The notes under the pieces: generated by a model
What the model saw: only the letters and a program-made list of their open reading frames with translations
Told to the model about the DNA's origin: nothing
Databases searched by the model: none
Shown here: positions 33,389-41,924 of the stretch, piece by piece
How positions within the stretch are numbered: position 1 is the first letter of the stretch
Layout of the letters: every line of letters starts with the position of its first letter
Program-made: the position numbers and the translations under genes
Assembly: GCF_003612555.1 (NCBI RefSeq)
Contig: NZ_RAZF01000003.1
Coordinates: 124,001 to 188,000 of the forward strand
DNA length: 64,000 bases
Origin: Acutalibacter sp. 1XD8-33
Lineage (GTDB): Bacteria > Bacillota > Clostridia > Oscillospirales > Acutalibacteraceae
Reading direction: 5' to 3'

Positions 33389-34083
33389 TACAACAGGCCA
33401 AACAGCCGGAAAGGCAGGGCGGCGATCCAGGAGATTCCCCGGGTGAGCACGTTCTCGATGGCGTAGAGAGGACCGGAGAAGGCCCCGGAGATCATCAGCA
33501 CGAACAGCACCATCACAAACAGGTTCTGGTAGCGGTAATAGGCGGCCAGGGCCCGGTCGCTGAGGAACGCGCCCAGAATGCGGGAGCCGTCCAGGGGCGG
33601 AATGGGCAGCAGATTGAAGGCCGCCAGGGTCACATTGACAGTGACATAGTAGCTGAAGACCTTGATTATGAAGCTGGTGACGCCGTTATAGGGCGCCAGG
33701 GTGAGCATGGCAAAAAGCAGCACCGCGCCCACCAGGGCCGCCAGCAGGTTGGAGACAGGCCCTGCCAGGGCCACAATGGCCATATCCCGCTTGGGCTTGC
33801 GGAAATACCGGGGGTTCACCGGCACCGGCTTCGCCCAGCCAAAGCCGAAGAGGAACAGCCACACCGTGCCCACCGGGTCCACGCTGGCAAGGGGGTTCAG
33901 AGTCAGCCGGCGCTCCAGCCTGGCCGTGGGGTCCCCCAGCTTATTGGCAACCCAGCCGTGGGCGAACTCGTGCAGGGGCAGGATGCACAAAATCACAAAC
34001 ACAATGGCCAGCACCTGGGCGCTGACCGCCGCGATATCCACCGGCTGTCCCGCCAGGATGGTTCTGATTACGCTGAAAAACAT
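33388..34083 (-). CDS. Site-2 protease family (M50) membrane metalloprotease
   Basis: 231 residues. Zinc site HEFAHGWVA in the second membrane helix and the distal NLLPIPPLDGSR motif, six or so helices. The family also includes YwhC-type proteins with this placement next to scpA. Cleaves membrane proteins within the bilayer; target unknown. Start 34083 (TGAGGGA upstream) chosen over 34152. First gene of the scpA-scpB-ytfJ-dacF operon. Confidence 0.92.
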   Translation of the reverse strand: MFFSVIRTILAGQPVDIAAVSAQVLAIVFVILCILPLHEFAHGWVANKLGDPTARLERRLTLNPLASVDPVGTVWLFLFGFGWAKPVPVNPRYFRKPKRDMAIVALAGPVSNLLAALVGAVLLFAMLTLAPYNGVTSFIIKVFSYYVTVNVTLAAFNLLPIPPLDGSRILGAFLSDRALAAYYRYQNLFVMVLFVLMISGAFSGPLYAIENVLTRGISWIAALPFRLFGLL

Positions 34084-34170
34084 GGTATCCCTCACAATCT
34101 TTCTGGAAAAGGGCTGGTTGGAGGATCCCACCCAAATCCCTTTTCGGTTCACAATCTCGTTATCCTATGG

Positions 34171-34199
34171 ATTATACCCTATTTTTGGGAAAAAGACAA
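34171..34199 (-). promoter_or_regulatory. Sigma-A promoter of the protease-scpAB-ytfJ-dacF operon
   Basis: Minus strand TTGTCT (34194-34199), 17 bp, TATAAT (34171-34176), 90 bases before the protease start. Back-to-back with the rpmB promoter. Confidence 0.8.
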
Positions 34200-34216
34200 T
34201 TCCTTTCAAAAAAAAC

Positions 34217-34245
34217 TTGCAATTTAGCCCCTCATCTGCTATAAT
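34217..34245 (+). promoter_or_regulatory. Sigma-A promoter of rpmB
   Basis: TTGCAA (34217-34222), 17 bp, TATAAT (34240-34245), 43 bases before the start. Confidence 0.82.
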
Positions 34246-34288
34246 TCATCTTGTTGACTTGAGAACTGCCTACCAAGGAGGTGCAGAT

Positions 34289-34477
34289 ATGGCAAAATGT
34301 GAATTCTGCGGCAAGGGCGTAGCTTTTGGATGTAAGGTTTCCCACTCGATGCGGCATTCCAACCGTGCCTGGAAGCCCAATATCCGTCGGGTAAAGGCGA
34401 TTGTTGACGGAACCCCCAAGCGCGTATACGCTTGCACCCGCTGCCTGCGGTCCGGCAAAGTGACCCGGGCTGTGTAA
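34289..34477 (+). CDS. rpmB: 50S ribosomal protein L28
   Basis: 62 residues. L28 with the zinc-type Cys pairs CEFCGKG and CTRCLRSGKV and the core HSMRHSNRAWKPNIRRV. Start after AAGGAGGTG. Monocistronic with its own promoter and terminator. Confidence 0.97.
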   Translation: MAKCEFCGKGVAFGCKVSHSMRHSNRAWKPNIRRVKAIVDGTPKRVYACTRCLRSGKVTRAV

Positions 34478-34500
34478 GCAAACATCATAATGGAACAAGT

Positions 34501-34542
34501 TAGGGCTTTCCGGCTTCTCCGGACAGGCCCTATTTGTTTTGT
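34501..34542. terminator. Terminator between rpmB and the convergent MscS gene
   Basis: TAGGGC...CCGG pairs with CCGG...GCCCTA with a small internal loop, followed by ATTTGTTTTG. Overlaps the last codons of the MscS gene. Confidence 0.6.
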
Positions 34543-35363
34543 TCTTTTTCCCCTTTGAGGTGTACATCCAGCTGAGGATAGGGAATCTCCACGCCCTCCC
34601 GGTCAAAGGTCAGCTTCACCGCCTCCTGCATGGAGAAATACAGGTTCCAGTATTCCTCCTGACGGCACCAGAGTTTCATCGCCAGGGTGACAGAGCTGTC
34701 TTTCATCTCCCCAACAGCCACCAGGGGCGGGGGATCGTTCAGCACCCGGCCGTCTTTCTCGGCCAGCTCCCAGAGGATTTCCTTGGCCTTTTTCAGATCC
34801 GCCCGGTAGGACACGGCATAGCTCAAGTCCAGGCGGCGGGTGCCGTTGCTGGAAAAATTCACCACCACGTCCCCGGTGATCTTAGAATTGGGCACGATCA
34901 CCTCTTTGTTGTCGAAGGTAGCCAGAATGGTATAGAGGATCTCGATGCGCTTCACGCTGCCCTCATAGCCTCCGAAGGACAGGTAGTCCCCTTGCTTGAA
35001 GGGTTTGGTGAAGATGATCTGGACCCCGCTGACAAAGTTGGAGAGGCTTCCCTGCAGGGCAAAGCTGGCGGTGAGACCCGCCGCGCCCAGGGCCGCCACC
35101 AGAGACGTGATATTGATTTGCAGCTGAGCGATAGCGCTTACCGAGGCCATCAGAATCACCAGGGACCTGACAATGGAGCCCAGAAACCCCGCCACCAGGG
35201 AATCGGTGCGGCCTTTTTCCACAGCCCGCCGGGTGAGCCTTCCGGCCAGCTTCGCCAGCCACCAGCCGCCCAGAAAAATCAAACCCGCCAAAAGCAGGTT
35301 CCCTCCAAAATCCAGCAGCCATTTGAGCAGCTGACCTGCCATGTCCTGCACGCTCTTTTCCAC
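34530..35363 (-). CDS. Small-conductance mechanosensitive channel, MscS family
   Basis: 277 residues from GTG 35363, which follows GGAGGAGGG. Three membrane helices; the pore helix is LVAALGAAGLTASFALQGSLS, then the beta domain (FKQGDYLSFGGYEGSVKRIE, VIVPNSKITGDVVVN) and the mixed C-terminal domain. Releases solutes under hypo-osmotic shock. The frame upstream of 35363 has no ribosome site. Confidence 0.93.
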   Translation of the reverse strand: MEKSVQDMAGQLLKWLLDFGGNLLLAGLIFLGGWWLAKLAGRLTRRAVEKGRTDSLVAGFLGSIVRSLVILMASVSAIAQLQINITSLVAALGAAGLTASFALQGSLSNFVSGVQIIFTKPFKQGDYLSFGGYEGSVKRIEILYTILATFDNKEVIVPNSKITGDVVVNFSSNGTRRLDLSYAVSYRADLKKAKEILWELAEKDGRVLNDPPPLVAVGEMKDSSVTLAMKLWCRQEEYWNLYFSMQEAVKLTFDREGVEIPYPQLDVHLKGEKEQNK

Positions 35364-35419
35364 AGTTCTTCCCTCCTCCGGTCCGCAGCGGGCCTGTTCT
35401 TCTTGTAATCTATGCTTTA

Positions 35420-35965
35420 TCAAAATTTCCCGGAAGTGCAGCCCAATGCCAACCGGTATATGTCCGCCGCAGCTCCCTCGTGAAGAAAGCTACGCTCGTA
35501 CACGCCGCCGTTGGCCTGGATTATCCGGACAGAGGGCAGGTTGCCCCGCTCCACAGAGATGTGCAGCTCCGGAAGCCCGGCCCGCCGGGCCTCCTCCAAC
35601 ACCAGACCCAGCATCCGCCGCCCATAGCCACTCCGCCGCCGGCTGGGCCGCACGCTGTAGCCGCAGTTGCCCAGGTCCCGGAGAAACTCGTTCAGCTCAT
35701 GACGCAGGTCGATGATTCCCACGATTTCCCCCGCGCCGTCTGTGGCGAAGAAGGTGTCCGTCAGCACCCAATTGGGGTTGACGGTCTCCGGGCTGGCGTT
35801 GCGAGTCACAGAATCCAGCCAGTCCTCGTAGCGCTCCGTCTTGTCCAGCAGCCCGCTGCCGGAGATGATCTCTTCTCCCTGGTCGAAAAACTCCCGTCGG
35901 AAAGCCAGGGCCTTCTCCCTGTGCTCCGGGCCGGGACGCGCCAGCCGGATTTCCGCCGCGTTCAT
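35420..35965 (-). CDS. GNAT family N-acetyltransferase
   Basis: 181 residues. Acetyl-CoA binding loop in YSVRPSRRRSGYGRRML, preceded by the beta-4 strand FFATDGAGEIVGIIDLRH. Resembles the YhbS/YvbK-like GNATs; substrate unknown. Its ATG overlaps the stop of the kinase gene upstream (4 bases), so the pair is coupled. Confidence 0.88.
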   Translation of the reverse strand: MNAAEIRLARPGPEHREKALAFRREFFDQGEEIISGSGLLDKTERYEDWLDSVTRNASPETVNPNWVLTDTFFATDGAGEIVGIIDLRHELNEFLRDLGNCGYSVRPSRRRSGYGRRMLGLVLEEARRAGLPELHISVERGNLPSVRIIQANGGVYERSFLHEGAAADIYRLALGCTSGKF

Positions 35966-36564
35966 AAAAATTCCTCCTTTTTCTCCTTCAACCGGGCGAG
36001 AATTCCCTGGAAAACCTGTTCCCGCTCCCGGGCCGTCTCATAGACAGGCAGGCCGTGGGCTTCACATTGGCCCCGGATCAGACGGCTCTGCTCCACCAGA
36101 TATTCGCAGCCCTCCATGCGTTCCTCGTCCGAGAGGTCATAGGTGTAGTCCTCGGGGGTGTCGAATTTTTTCTGGATGGCAAACCGCTCCTCCGGGGTCA
36201 CGTCTCCAGTGAGGAGATAGAGGATCCGGCAGGTGGAGGAGAGCCCGCAGCGGACGTAGTCCTCGGGCAGCAGTTGGTACATGTCGATGACCATGGGCCC
36301 GTTTTTGTGATCGTACTCCTCCTCGCTGGTCATGGCCCGGAGAAAGGGGGCAATTTTTCCGCTGATGATCCGCAAGATTTCCAGGGAGGATTTTCCCTTG
36401 TTGACACTTATACCGGTGTCCACGCCGGTTTCGGGAAAGCACTGCTCGAAGCCCGCGATCACCGCGTCCATACACACGTGCTGCCAGCCGAATTCTTTTG
36501 CAATCCTGCGGGAGAGGGTGCTCTTGCCGGACCGGGGCACTCCGGCCACAATCAGATGCTTCAT
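35962..36564 (-). CDS. P-loop nucleotide kinase-like protein
   Basis: 200 residues. AAVAGVPRSGKST-type P-loop at the N-terminus (IVAGVPRSGKSTLSRRIA), DMYQL and LLTGDVTPEERF further on. Looks like the adenylate/shikimate kinase fold, substrate not clear. Coupled to the GNAT downstream, so the pair may modify the same small molecule. Confidence 0.8.
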   Translation of the reverse strand: MKHLIVAGVPRSGKSTLSRRIAKEFGWQHVCMDAVIAGFEQCFPETGVDTGISVNKGKSSLEILRIISGKIAPFLRAMTSEEEYDHKNGPMVIDMYQLLPEDYVRCGLSSTCRILYLLTGDVTPEERFAIQKKFDTPEDYTYDLSDEERMEGCEYLVEQSRLIRGQCEAHGLPVYETAREREQVFQGILARLKEKKEEFL

Positions 36565-36618
36565 AGGGACACCTCTTTCTATTGCTATTGGAAAATTTTT
36601 TGGACGATTGTTATGGGG

Positions 36619-36676
36619 TCTCGCCTGCCGGCTCGGTCGGTTCGCGGCGTGTCTGCCACCGGCAGACGCTCACCCT
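36619..36676 (-). repeat. Intergenic module D (copy D3, inverted)
   Basis: Reads on the minus strand GGGTGAGCGTCTGCCGGTGG, CAGACACGCCGCGAACCGAC, CCGGCAGGCGAGA. Confidence 0.7.
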
Positions 36677-36709
36677 CCGGCGGCTGAGGGCTTTGCCCCC
36701 CGTCCCCCA

Positions 36710-36740
36710 CCACCTTTGAAAAGGTGGACGAAACTTTTAC
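36710..36740 (+). repeat. Hairpin module H
   Basis: CCACCTTTGAAAAGGTGG stem-loop followed by ACGAAACTTTTAC. Same core as copies at 41216, 45359, 56586, 58371 (inverted) and 61679, with different but compensated arms. Confidence 0.7.
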
Positions 36741-36907
36741 TCTGGTTAGTTGTGTGCGGTAAAGCCAGACACATTGCGCGGTCCAAGACTTGGCGAAGCC
36801 AAGTCTCAGGCGTCTAGGCCCCTGGCGTGGTGTGGAGCAGAGCTCCACGACCTTGCCGGAGGGCACGTGTGCCCTCCGGCCATAACATACATCAAAAACA
36901 TTTCCCA

Positions 36908-39900
36908 CTATTCCGGGGCCTTCATGCTCTCCACCATGCTGATGGCGGTGAGCTTGCGGTACATCACCAGATTTACCAGCACGCTGAAAACCACCGTGAG
37001 TAGGGCGGCCCAGATGTAGCTGGGGGCGTAGATGGCCCGGCCGAACATGATCATATCCACCTCCGCCGTGCGGATGACGAACTGGTGCAGCACCACCCCC
37101 AGCAGCAGGCCCACCCCCGTGCCGATCACCGTGAGGGCGGCGGTTTCCCGGTAGACATAGGCGGCCACCTCACCGTTGTAGAAACCCAGGACCTTGATGG
37201 TTGCCAGCTCCTTCATCCGTTCGGTAATATTGATGTTGGTGAGATTGTATACCACCACAAAGGCCAGGGCCCCGGCGGAGACGATCAGCACCACCACAAT
37301 ATAGTTGATGCTCTGAATGCTGTTGTGGAAGCTCTCCGAGAGCTCCACAGTGGAATTGGTCATGGCCACGTCCGTGCATTTCAACAGCTCCGTGGTCAGC
37401 TGGTCCTCACCTCCGGCAGGACCGTCCGGGGGAAACTGGCATAGGATGGAATTGTTTTCCGGAGGCTTGCCAAAGGCCTCCTCATAAGCCCCGGCGGAGA
37501 TGTAGAGGTAGTGGTACACGTAGTTTTCGCAGATATCCGTGACGGTGAACTCCCCCCGGATCTCGTCCTGGTTCTTCACGGTGATCACGTCGCCCACGCT
37601 CAGGTGCTGGCGCTCCGCCAGCTTTTCCGTGACGATCACCGCGTCCTCCCCGTACTCCACTGGCTCACTGCCGGTCCTGTGGCGGAAGTGGAAGAACTCC
37701 GGCAGGCGGTCTGTCTCTGAGGGCACAAAGATGGTGATGTCGTCGGCGGGGTCGTCCCCCTTGGGCACCACGGCCCCGCTCTCCTGAAGGGCAGGAAGAT
37801 ACCCGGCGATCCGGCTCTCGTCTCCCAGGATCTCCTTTAAGGCGGAGCCCTCCAAAGCGCTTTCATGCTTGAGGCCCACAATGAGCTGGTAGGAGGAGAG
37901 CTGGCTATACTGGATGCCCACAATGTCGGAGACAGAATCCCGGATGCCGAAGCCGGTGACCAGCAGGGCAGTGCATCCGGCAATGCCGGTCACTGTCATA
38001 AAGAAGCGCTTTTTATAGCGGAACAGATTTCTGGCGGTGACTTTCTGGGTGAATTTCATCCGTCTCCACAGCGGGGAGATGGATTCCAGCAGGATGCGCT
38101 TGCCGGCCTTGGGAGCCTTGGGCAGCATCAACCGGGCGGGGACTTCCCGCAGAGCGCTCCAGCAGGCATTGAGGGTGGCGGCCAGAGTGCAGAGGGTGGC
38201 GGTGACCGCAGAAAACAGGGCCAGACTCCAGCTGAAGGGGGTGACGATCTCCGGCAAGTCATACATGATGTTGTAGGCGTTGATAATCACGGTGGGGAAC
38301 AGCCACATGCCGATCAGAACCCCCGCCACGCAGCCCAGAAGGCTGGCCGCGGCGGCGTAGAACAGATATTTCCCCGCGATCTGCACGGGGGTGTAGCCCA
38401 GGGCCTTCATGGTGCCGATCTGCTGGCGCTCTTCCTCCACCATGCGGGCCATGGTGGTAAGAGCCACCAGCGCCGCCACCAGGAAGAAAAACACCGGGAA
38501 CACCTGGGCGATGGCCGCGATCTTGTCCGCGTTGGAGGCGTAGCTGGAGAAGCCCGGATTATCCTCCCGGGAAAAAACATACCATTCCCCCTCCTGGATG
38601 TCGTCGATCTCCCGCTGGGCGTCCAGGAGCTTTTCCTCCGCCTCGGAGAGCTCCTCTTCGGCCTCGGCCTCCCCCTCCCGATAGTCCTGCCAGCCGTCCG
38701 CCAGCGCCTGCTTCGCGTCCTCCAGCTGCTTTGCGCCATCGTCGTATTCCGCCTGGCCGCTGGCCAGGTCCTTCTCCGCCTGGGCCAGCCGGGCCTCTGT
38801 GTCCGCCATGGTGGAGCGCAAGGTCTCCTGAGAACTGGTCAGCTGGGATTTCTGGGCATTCAGGGTGGACTGCTGGCCTTCCAGCTCTCCCAACTGGGCG
38901 TTCAGCTGGGCCTGACTCTGGTCCAGCTGGGCCTTGGACTTTTGGAGCTGGTCCAGCCCCTGCTGATACTGGGCCAGCCCGACCTCCAGCGCCTGCCGCG
39001 CCCCAGCGGAATCCGTGCCCTGAGCGGCCAGAGCCTCCAGCCCCTGCTTCAGGGGGGCGAACTGGGCGGCGGCCTCCGGGGCCAGCTGTTCCAGCTGGAT
39101 GATGAGGCCCAAAGCCTCCTGGTCGGAGCCAGGGGCGGGAAGTCCCATCTGCTGGGCAACCCCGGCCAGCGCCGCCTTGCCCTGGTCGATGCCGTCCAAC
39201 TGGGCCTGGGTCTGGTCCAGCTGGATTTTGGACTCCGCCAGCTGGGCGGACCCGGCCTCCCACTCCCGCCGCCCGGCGGTGATCTGCCCCTGAGCGGCGG
39301 CAATCTGCTCCCGCCCGGAGTCGATCTGGCTCTGGTAGCCGTTTACCTGGGCCCAGCCGTCGTCGATCTGCTTCTGGGCGGAGGCCGTCTCCGTCCGGTA
39401 CTCCGCCCGGCCCTCCTCCAGCTCTTCTCTGCCGTCCTCCAGCTCCTGTTTGGCGTCCGCCAACTTGTCCTCATTTTCGGCGATCTCCGCCTCTCCGTCC
39501 AGGAGCTTTTTCTTTGCGTCGGCCAGCTCCTCCTCCGCCTGGGCCTTGGCGTCCTCGTATTCCTTTCGGGCGTCGGCCAGTTCCTCGTTGGCCTCGTCCA
39601 CAATCTCCCGGTAGCGCACCCCCGCTCGGTCCTCGCCCAGCACTTCCAGCAGCTCTGCTGCGGACCCCGTCAAATCCTCATACTCCTGATAGAAGGCGTT
39701 CAAGTCCGCGCCGCCGGAGAGGGTGAGGTAGGCGGTGGTGTAGTAGTTCTGGTCAAAGCTCTCCGGCACGGTGCAGAGCTTCAGGCCCAGGGTGCCGGTG
39801 CCGGCGGTGGAGCGCTCCTGCTCCAGAGAAAGATACAGGGAGCTCTGGACAGTGCCCACCACGGTGAAGGTCTTTGGCAGGGCGTCGATCTTCTCTTCCG

Positions 39901-40372
39901 GGTCCACGGTGAGGGTCTGGCCGATCCAGTCCGTCTCCCCGGTAAAGCTCTTGGAGAGGATAACGGCGCATTCCCCGGGGGCCTCCGGCAGGCGGCCTTC
40001 CTGGAGGACAGGAGTGTTCAGCTGGGGGGAGCCCGCTTCCGGCAGGCTGTGCAGGCGGGTGGTGTAGGCGTCGCCCTCCTCTGAGAGCATCACCAGATCC
40101 ATGTCATAGGCGGGCATAACCGCTTCCACGCCGGAAACCTCCGCGATTTTCTCCATATCGGCAGAGGTGAGCCCCAGGGTGGAGACCACCCGCAGGTCAA
40201 ACATGCGGGCGCTGTCATAATAGCGGTCGGCGGAGACGCGCATGTCCAGGGGAGAGGCCAGCACGCCCGCCAAAAAGCCGGATCCCAGGGCTACAATGGC
40301 AAAGATGGCGAGAAATCGAGAGAGGGTGCCCCGCACGGTGCGCAGGATGTTTTTCCGGTAACTCCGATTCAT
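36908..40372 (-). CDS. FtsX-type ABC transporter permease with a long coiled coil
   Basis: 1154 residues. First membrane helix near residues 17-38, a MacB-like outer domain to about 255, then a long coiled coil (about 257-597, rich in Glu/Lys/Gln/Leu with repeated QLDQ.QAQL motifs), FtsX domain one (about 625-745), a second outer domain and FtsX domain two (about 1014-1150). Full-size permeases like this pair with a LolD/MacB-type ATPase and work as mechanotransmitters or exporters of lipids or peptides. Start follows GGAGGTC. ATPase gene is 16 bases upstream. Confidence 0.92.
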   Translation of the reverse strand: MNRSYRKNILRTVRGTLSRFLAIFAIVALGSGFLAGVLASPLDMRVSADRYYDSARMFDLRVVSTLGLTSADMEKIAEVSGVEAVMPAYDMDLVMLSEEGDAYTTRLHSLPEAGSPQLNTPVLQEGRLPEAPGECAVILSKSFTGETDWIGQTLTVDPEEKIDALPKTFTVVGTVQSSLYLSLEQERSTAGTGTLGLKLCTVPESFDQNYYTTAYLTLSGGADLNAFYQEYEDLTGSAAELLEVLGEDRAGVRYREIVDEANEELADARKEYEDAKAQAEEELADAKKKLLDGEAEIAENEDKLADAKQELEDGREELEEGRAEYRTETASAQKQIDDGWAQVNGYQSQIDSGREQIAAAQGQITAGRREWEAGSAQLAESKIQLDQTQAQLDGIDQGKAALAGVAQQMGLPAPGSDQEALGLIIQLEQLAPEAAAQFAPLKQGLEALAAQGTDSAGARQALEVGLAQYQQGLDQLQKSKAQLDQSQAQLNAQLGELEGQQSTLNAQKSQLTSSQETLRSTMADTEARLAQAEKDLASGQAEYDDGAKQLEDAKQALADGWQDYREGEAEAEEELSEAEEKLLDAQREIDDIQEGEWYVFSREDNPGFSSYASNADKIAAIAQVFPVFFFLVAALVALTTMARMVEEERQQIGTMKALGYTPVQIAGKYLFYAAAASLLGCVAGVLIGMWLFPTVIINAYNIMYDLPEIVTPFSWSLALFSAVTATLCTLAATLNACWSALREVPARLMLPKAPKAGKRILLESISPLWRRMKFTQKVTARNLFRYKKRFFMTVTGIAGCTALLVTGFGIRDSVSDIVGIQYSQLSSYQLIVGLKHESALEGSALKEILGDESRIAGYLPALQESGAVVPKGDDPADDITIFVPSETDRLPEFFHFRHRTGSEPVEYGEDAVIVTEKLAERQHLSVGDVITVKNQDEIRGEFTVTDICENYVYHYLYISAGAYEEAFGKPPENNSILCQFPPDGPAGGEDQLTTELLKCTDVAMTNSTVELSESFHNSIQSINYIVVVLIVSAGALAFVVVYNLTNINITERMKELATIKVLGFYNGEVAAYVYRETAALTVIGTGVGLLLGVVLHQFVIRTAEVDMIMFGRAIYAPSYIWAALLTVVFSVLVNLVMYRKLTAISMVESMKAPE

Positions 40373-40388
40373 AGATATGACCTCCTGC

Positions 40389-41090
40389 TTACCATTCGAT
40401 ATCCTCTACGGGGGTGGGGCAAGGATTCACTTGATTGGAGATGGCCTTGCCGCTTTTGATGCGGATCACCCGGTCGGCCATGGCGGTCAAGGCGCCGTTG
40501 TGAGTGATGACCAGCACGGTACGGCCGGTATTCCGGCAGGTATCCTGCAAGAGCCCCAGCACCGCCTTACCGGTGTTATAATCCAACGCGCCGGTGGGCT
40601 CGTCGCAGAGGAGAATTTTCGGGTTTTTGGCCAGTGCCCGGGCGATGGCCACCCGCTGCTGTTCGCCGCCGGAGAGCTGGGCGGGGAAATTCCGCAGCCG
40701 GTCCCCCAGGCCTACCTGCCGCAGGGTCTCGGCCGCGTCCAGGGGATGGGGGCAAATCTCGCTGGCCAGCTCCACGTTTTCCAGGGCGGTGAGGTTCTGC
40801 ACCAGATTGTAGAACTGGAACACGAAGCCCACCTGCAGCCGCCGGTAGGCGGTGAGCTGCCGGGGGGAGTAGTCGCTGACTATGCCGCCGTCCAGGGTGA
40901 TGCGGCCCTCGTCGCAGGTATCCATGCCCCCCAGCATGTTCAGCACGGTGGTTTTTCCCGCGCCGGAGGGGCCCACAATCACGCAGAACTCCCCTTTTTC
41001 CACATAGAAGCTGATGTGGTCCGCGGCGGCGATTTTTTGGTCGCCCATGGTATAAAACTTGCACACGTTTTCAAACTCAATAAAATGCAT
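40389..41090 (-). CDS. ABC transporter ATP-binding protein (MacB/LolD type)
   Basis: 233 residues. Walker [10 protein letters not shown], signature LSGGEQQR, Walker [12 protein letters not shown], His in ITHNG. MacB/LolD class, partner of the FtsX-type permease that follows. Start 41090 lies at [13 protein letters not shown]; an upstream in-frame extension runs through repeat sequence and is not coding. Confidence 0.93.
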   Translation of the reverse strand: MHFIEFENVCKFYTMGDQKIAAADHISFYVEKGEFCVIVGPSGAGKTTVLNMLGGMDTCDEGRITLDGGIVSDYSPRQLTAYRRLQVGFVFQFYNLVQNLTALENVELASEICPHPLDAAETLRQVGLGDRLRNFPAQLSGGEQQRVAIARALAKNPKILLCDEPTGALDYNTGKAVLGLLQDTCRNTGRTVLVITHNGALTAMADRVIRIKSGKAISNQVNPCPTPVEDIEW

Positions 41091-41130
41091 TTTTGAGCCC
41101 CCATCTGATTCGCGGTGTATTTTCGTAAAG

Positions 41131-41372
41131 TATACTTTTTGAGAGTAATACTGTGTGGCCTCCGCCGCAAGGGGCGCGGCTTCGGCGCTTAGGGGCGTTG
41201 CCCCTAAGAACCCCACCACTTTTGAAAAAGTGGACAAAACTTTTTCCCTGGTTAACTTTTGCGCACTCAGCTCACCAGCGTAAAAGTTTCGCCAGCCTTT
41301 TCAAAGGCTGCGGGGTTTTTTGGGGGGAACCCCTAAACCGCCGGAGGCCAAAACACACTCTCAAAAAGTATA
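41131..41372. repeat. Long family C element (C3) enclosing other repeat material
   Basis: Ends TATACTTTTTGAGAG and CTCTCAAAAAGTATA, 242 bp. The interior contains module H (41216-41245) and GC-rich inverted pieces (AGGGGCGTTGCCCCT; AGCCTTTTCAAAGGCT). Terminal TATA is shared with a partial family B element. Confidence 0.7.
41216..41245 (+). repeat. Hairpin module H
   Basis: CCACTTTTGAAAAAGTGG followed by ACAAAACTTTTT. One arm pair differs from the 36710 copy (C-G to T-A) with pairing kept. Confidence 0.65.
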
Positions 41373-41390
41373 GTTTCACACAGTTCAAAA
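41369..41390. repeat. Partial family B element (B8)
   Basis: TATAGTTTCACACAGTTCAA: one end of family B in decayed form. The TTCAAAA part holds the stop codon of the next gene. Confidence 0.5.
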
Positions 41391-41690
41391 AATGCCTTTA
41401 TTATACTTAAACTGCGCGTACAGGATGAACCCGCCTCCAACCGCAATCCCCGCCAGAATCAGGCAGAAAAGCGCTTCCACCTGGAACAGCATCAAAAGCA
41501 AAGCCGTCAAAACAATGGATAGGCCAATAATCAGCGTGCCAAGCCCCATAGCCTTTCCATAGTAGGGCACGTCCTCCGGGGCGACTCTGCGCCGGTTGTA
41601 CCGATGGACCGTGGCTGGATTGCCCCGCAAATTAGGGACGCTAACCAACGCGATGAGCAGTCCCATTGTCAGCAAGGGTAAATACTTCAT
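41385..41690 (-). CDS. Small two-helix membrane protein in the SPFH operon
   Basis: 101 residues, three hydrophobic segments (residues about 2-18, 48-70, 73-92) with a polar loop NPATVHRYNRRRVAPEDVPY. Family not recognised. Starts within the RHH gene stop (ATGA overlap) and follows the SPFH gene, so it belongs to that operon. Its TGA falls in the partial B8 element. Confidence 0.72.
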   Translation of the reverse strand: MKYLPLLTMGLLIALVSVPNLRGNPATVHRYNRRRVAPEDVPYYGKAMGLGTLIIGLSIVLTALLLMLFQVEALFCLILAGIAVGGGFILYAQFKYNKGIF

Positions 41691-41905
41691 TGGGGTTCCT
41701 CCTCATCCGGCGCCCAATCTGGCAGGGGCGCCGGCCCTTTTTTGTGTCCGCTCTTGCGTTTCCGGACACATTCCGTCAGCAGAAATTCAATCTGCCCGTT
41801 AATGGAGCGAAAATCGTCCTCCGCCCATTCCGCCAATTCTTTCCACAGGCTGGGGGAAATACGCAGCAGAATCTGCTTTTTTGACTTGTCACTTTTTTCC
41901 TCCAT
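41687..41905 (-). CDS. Ribbon-helix-helix (Arc-type) DNA-binding protein
   Basis: 72 residues. KKQILLRISPSLWKELAEWA and DFRSINGQIEFLLTECV match an Arc/MetJ ribbon-helix-helix, followed by a basic patch and Pro-rich acidic tail. Probable regulator, or a small adaptor, of the SPFH operon. 19 bases after the SPFH gene. Confidence 0.82.
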   Translation of the reverse strand: MEEKSDKSKKQILLRISPSLWKELAEWAEDDFRSINGQIEFLLTECVRKRKSGHKKGPAPLPDWAPDEEEPQ

Positions 41906-41924
41906 GGGTATCCCCCCAGTCTGC

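Larger units (their letters stand above)
36565..36907. other. Intergenic region between the kinase and the FtsX-type permease, with modules D3 and H
   Basis: 343 bases without a gene. Holds D3 inverted (36619-36676), H (36710-36740), an ACATTGCGCGGTC segment also present near 61770, and several GC hairpins: AGACTTGGCG/CGCCAAGTCT-like near 36785, GGAGC/GCTCC at 36835, GGAGGGCAC/GTGCCCTCC at 36857. Confidence 0.6.

Noticed and set aside
37865-40084. Plus-strand open frame of 739 codons
   Set aside because: Antisense to the coiled-coil permease; Leu/Gly/Gln repeats are explained by the coiled-coil codons on the other strand.
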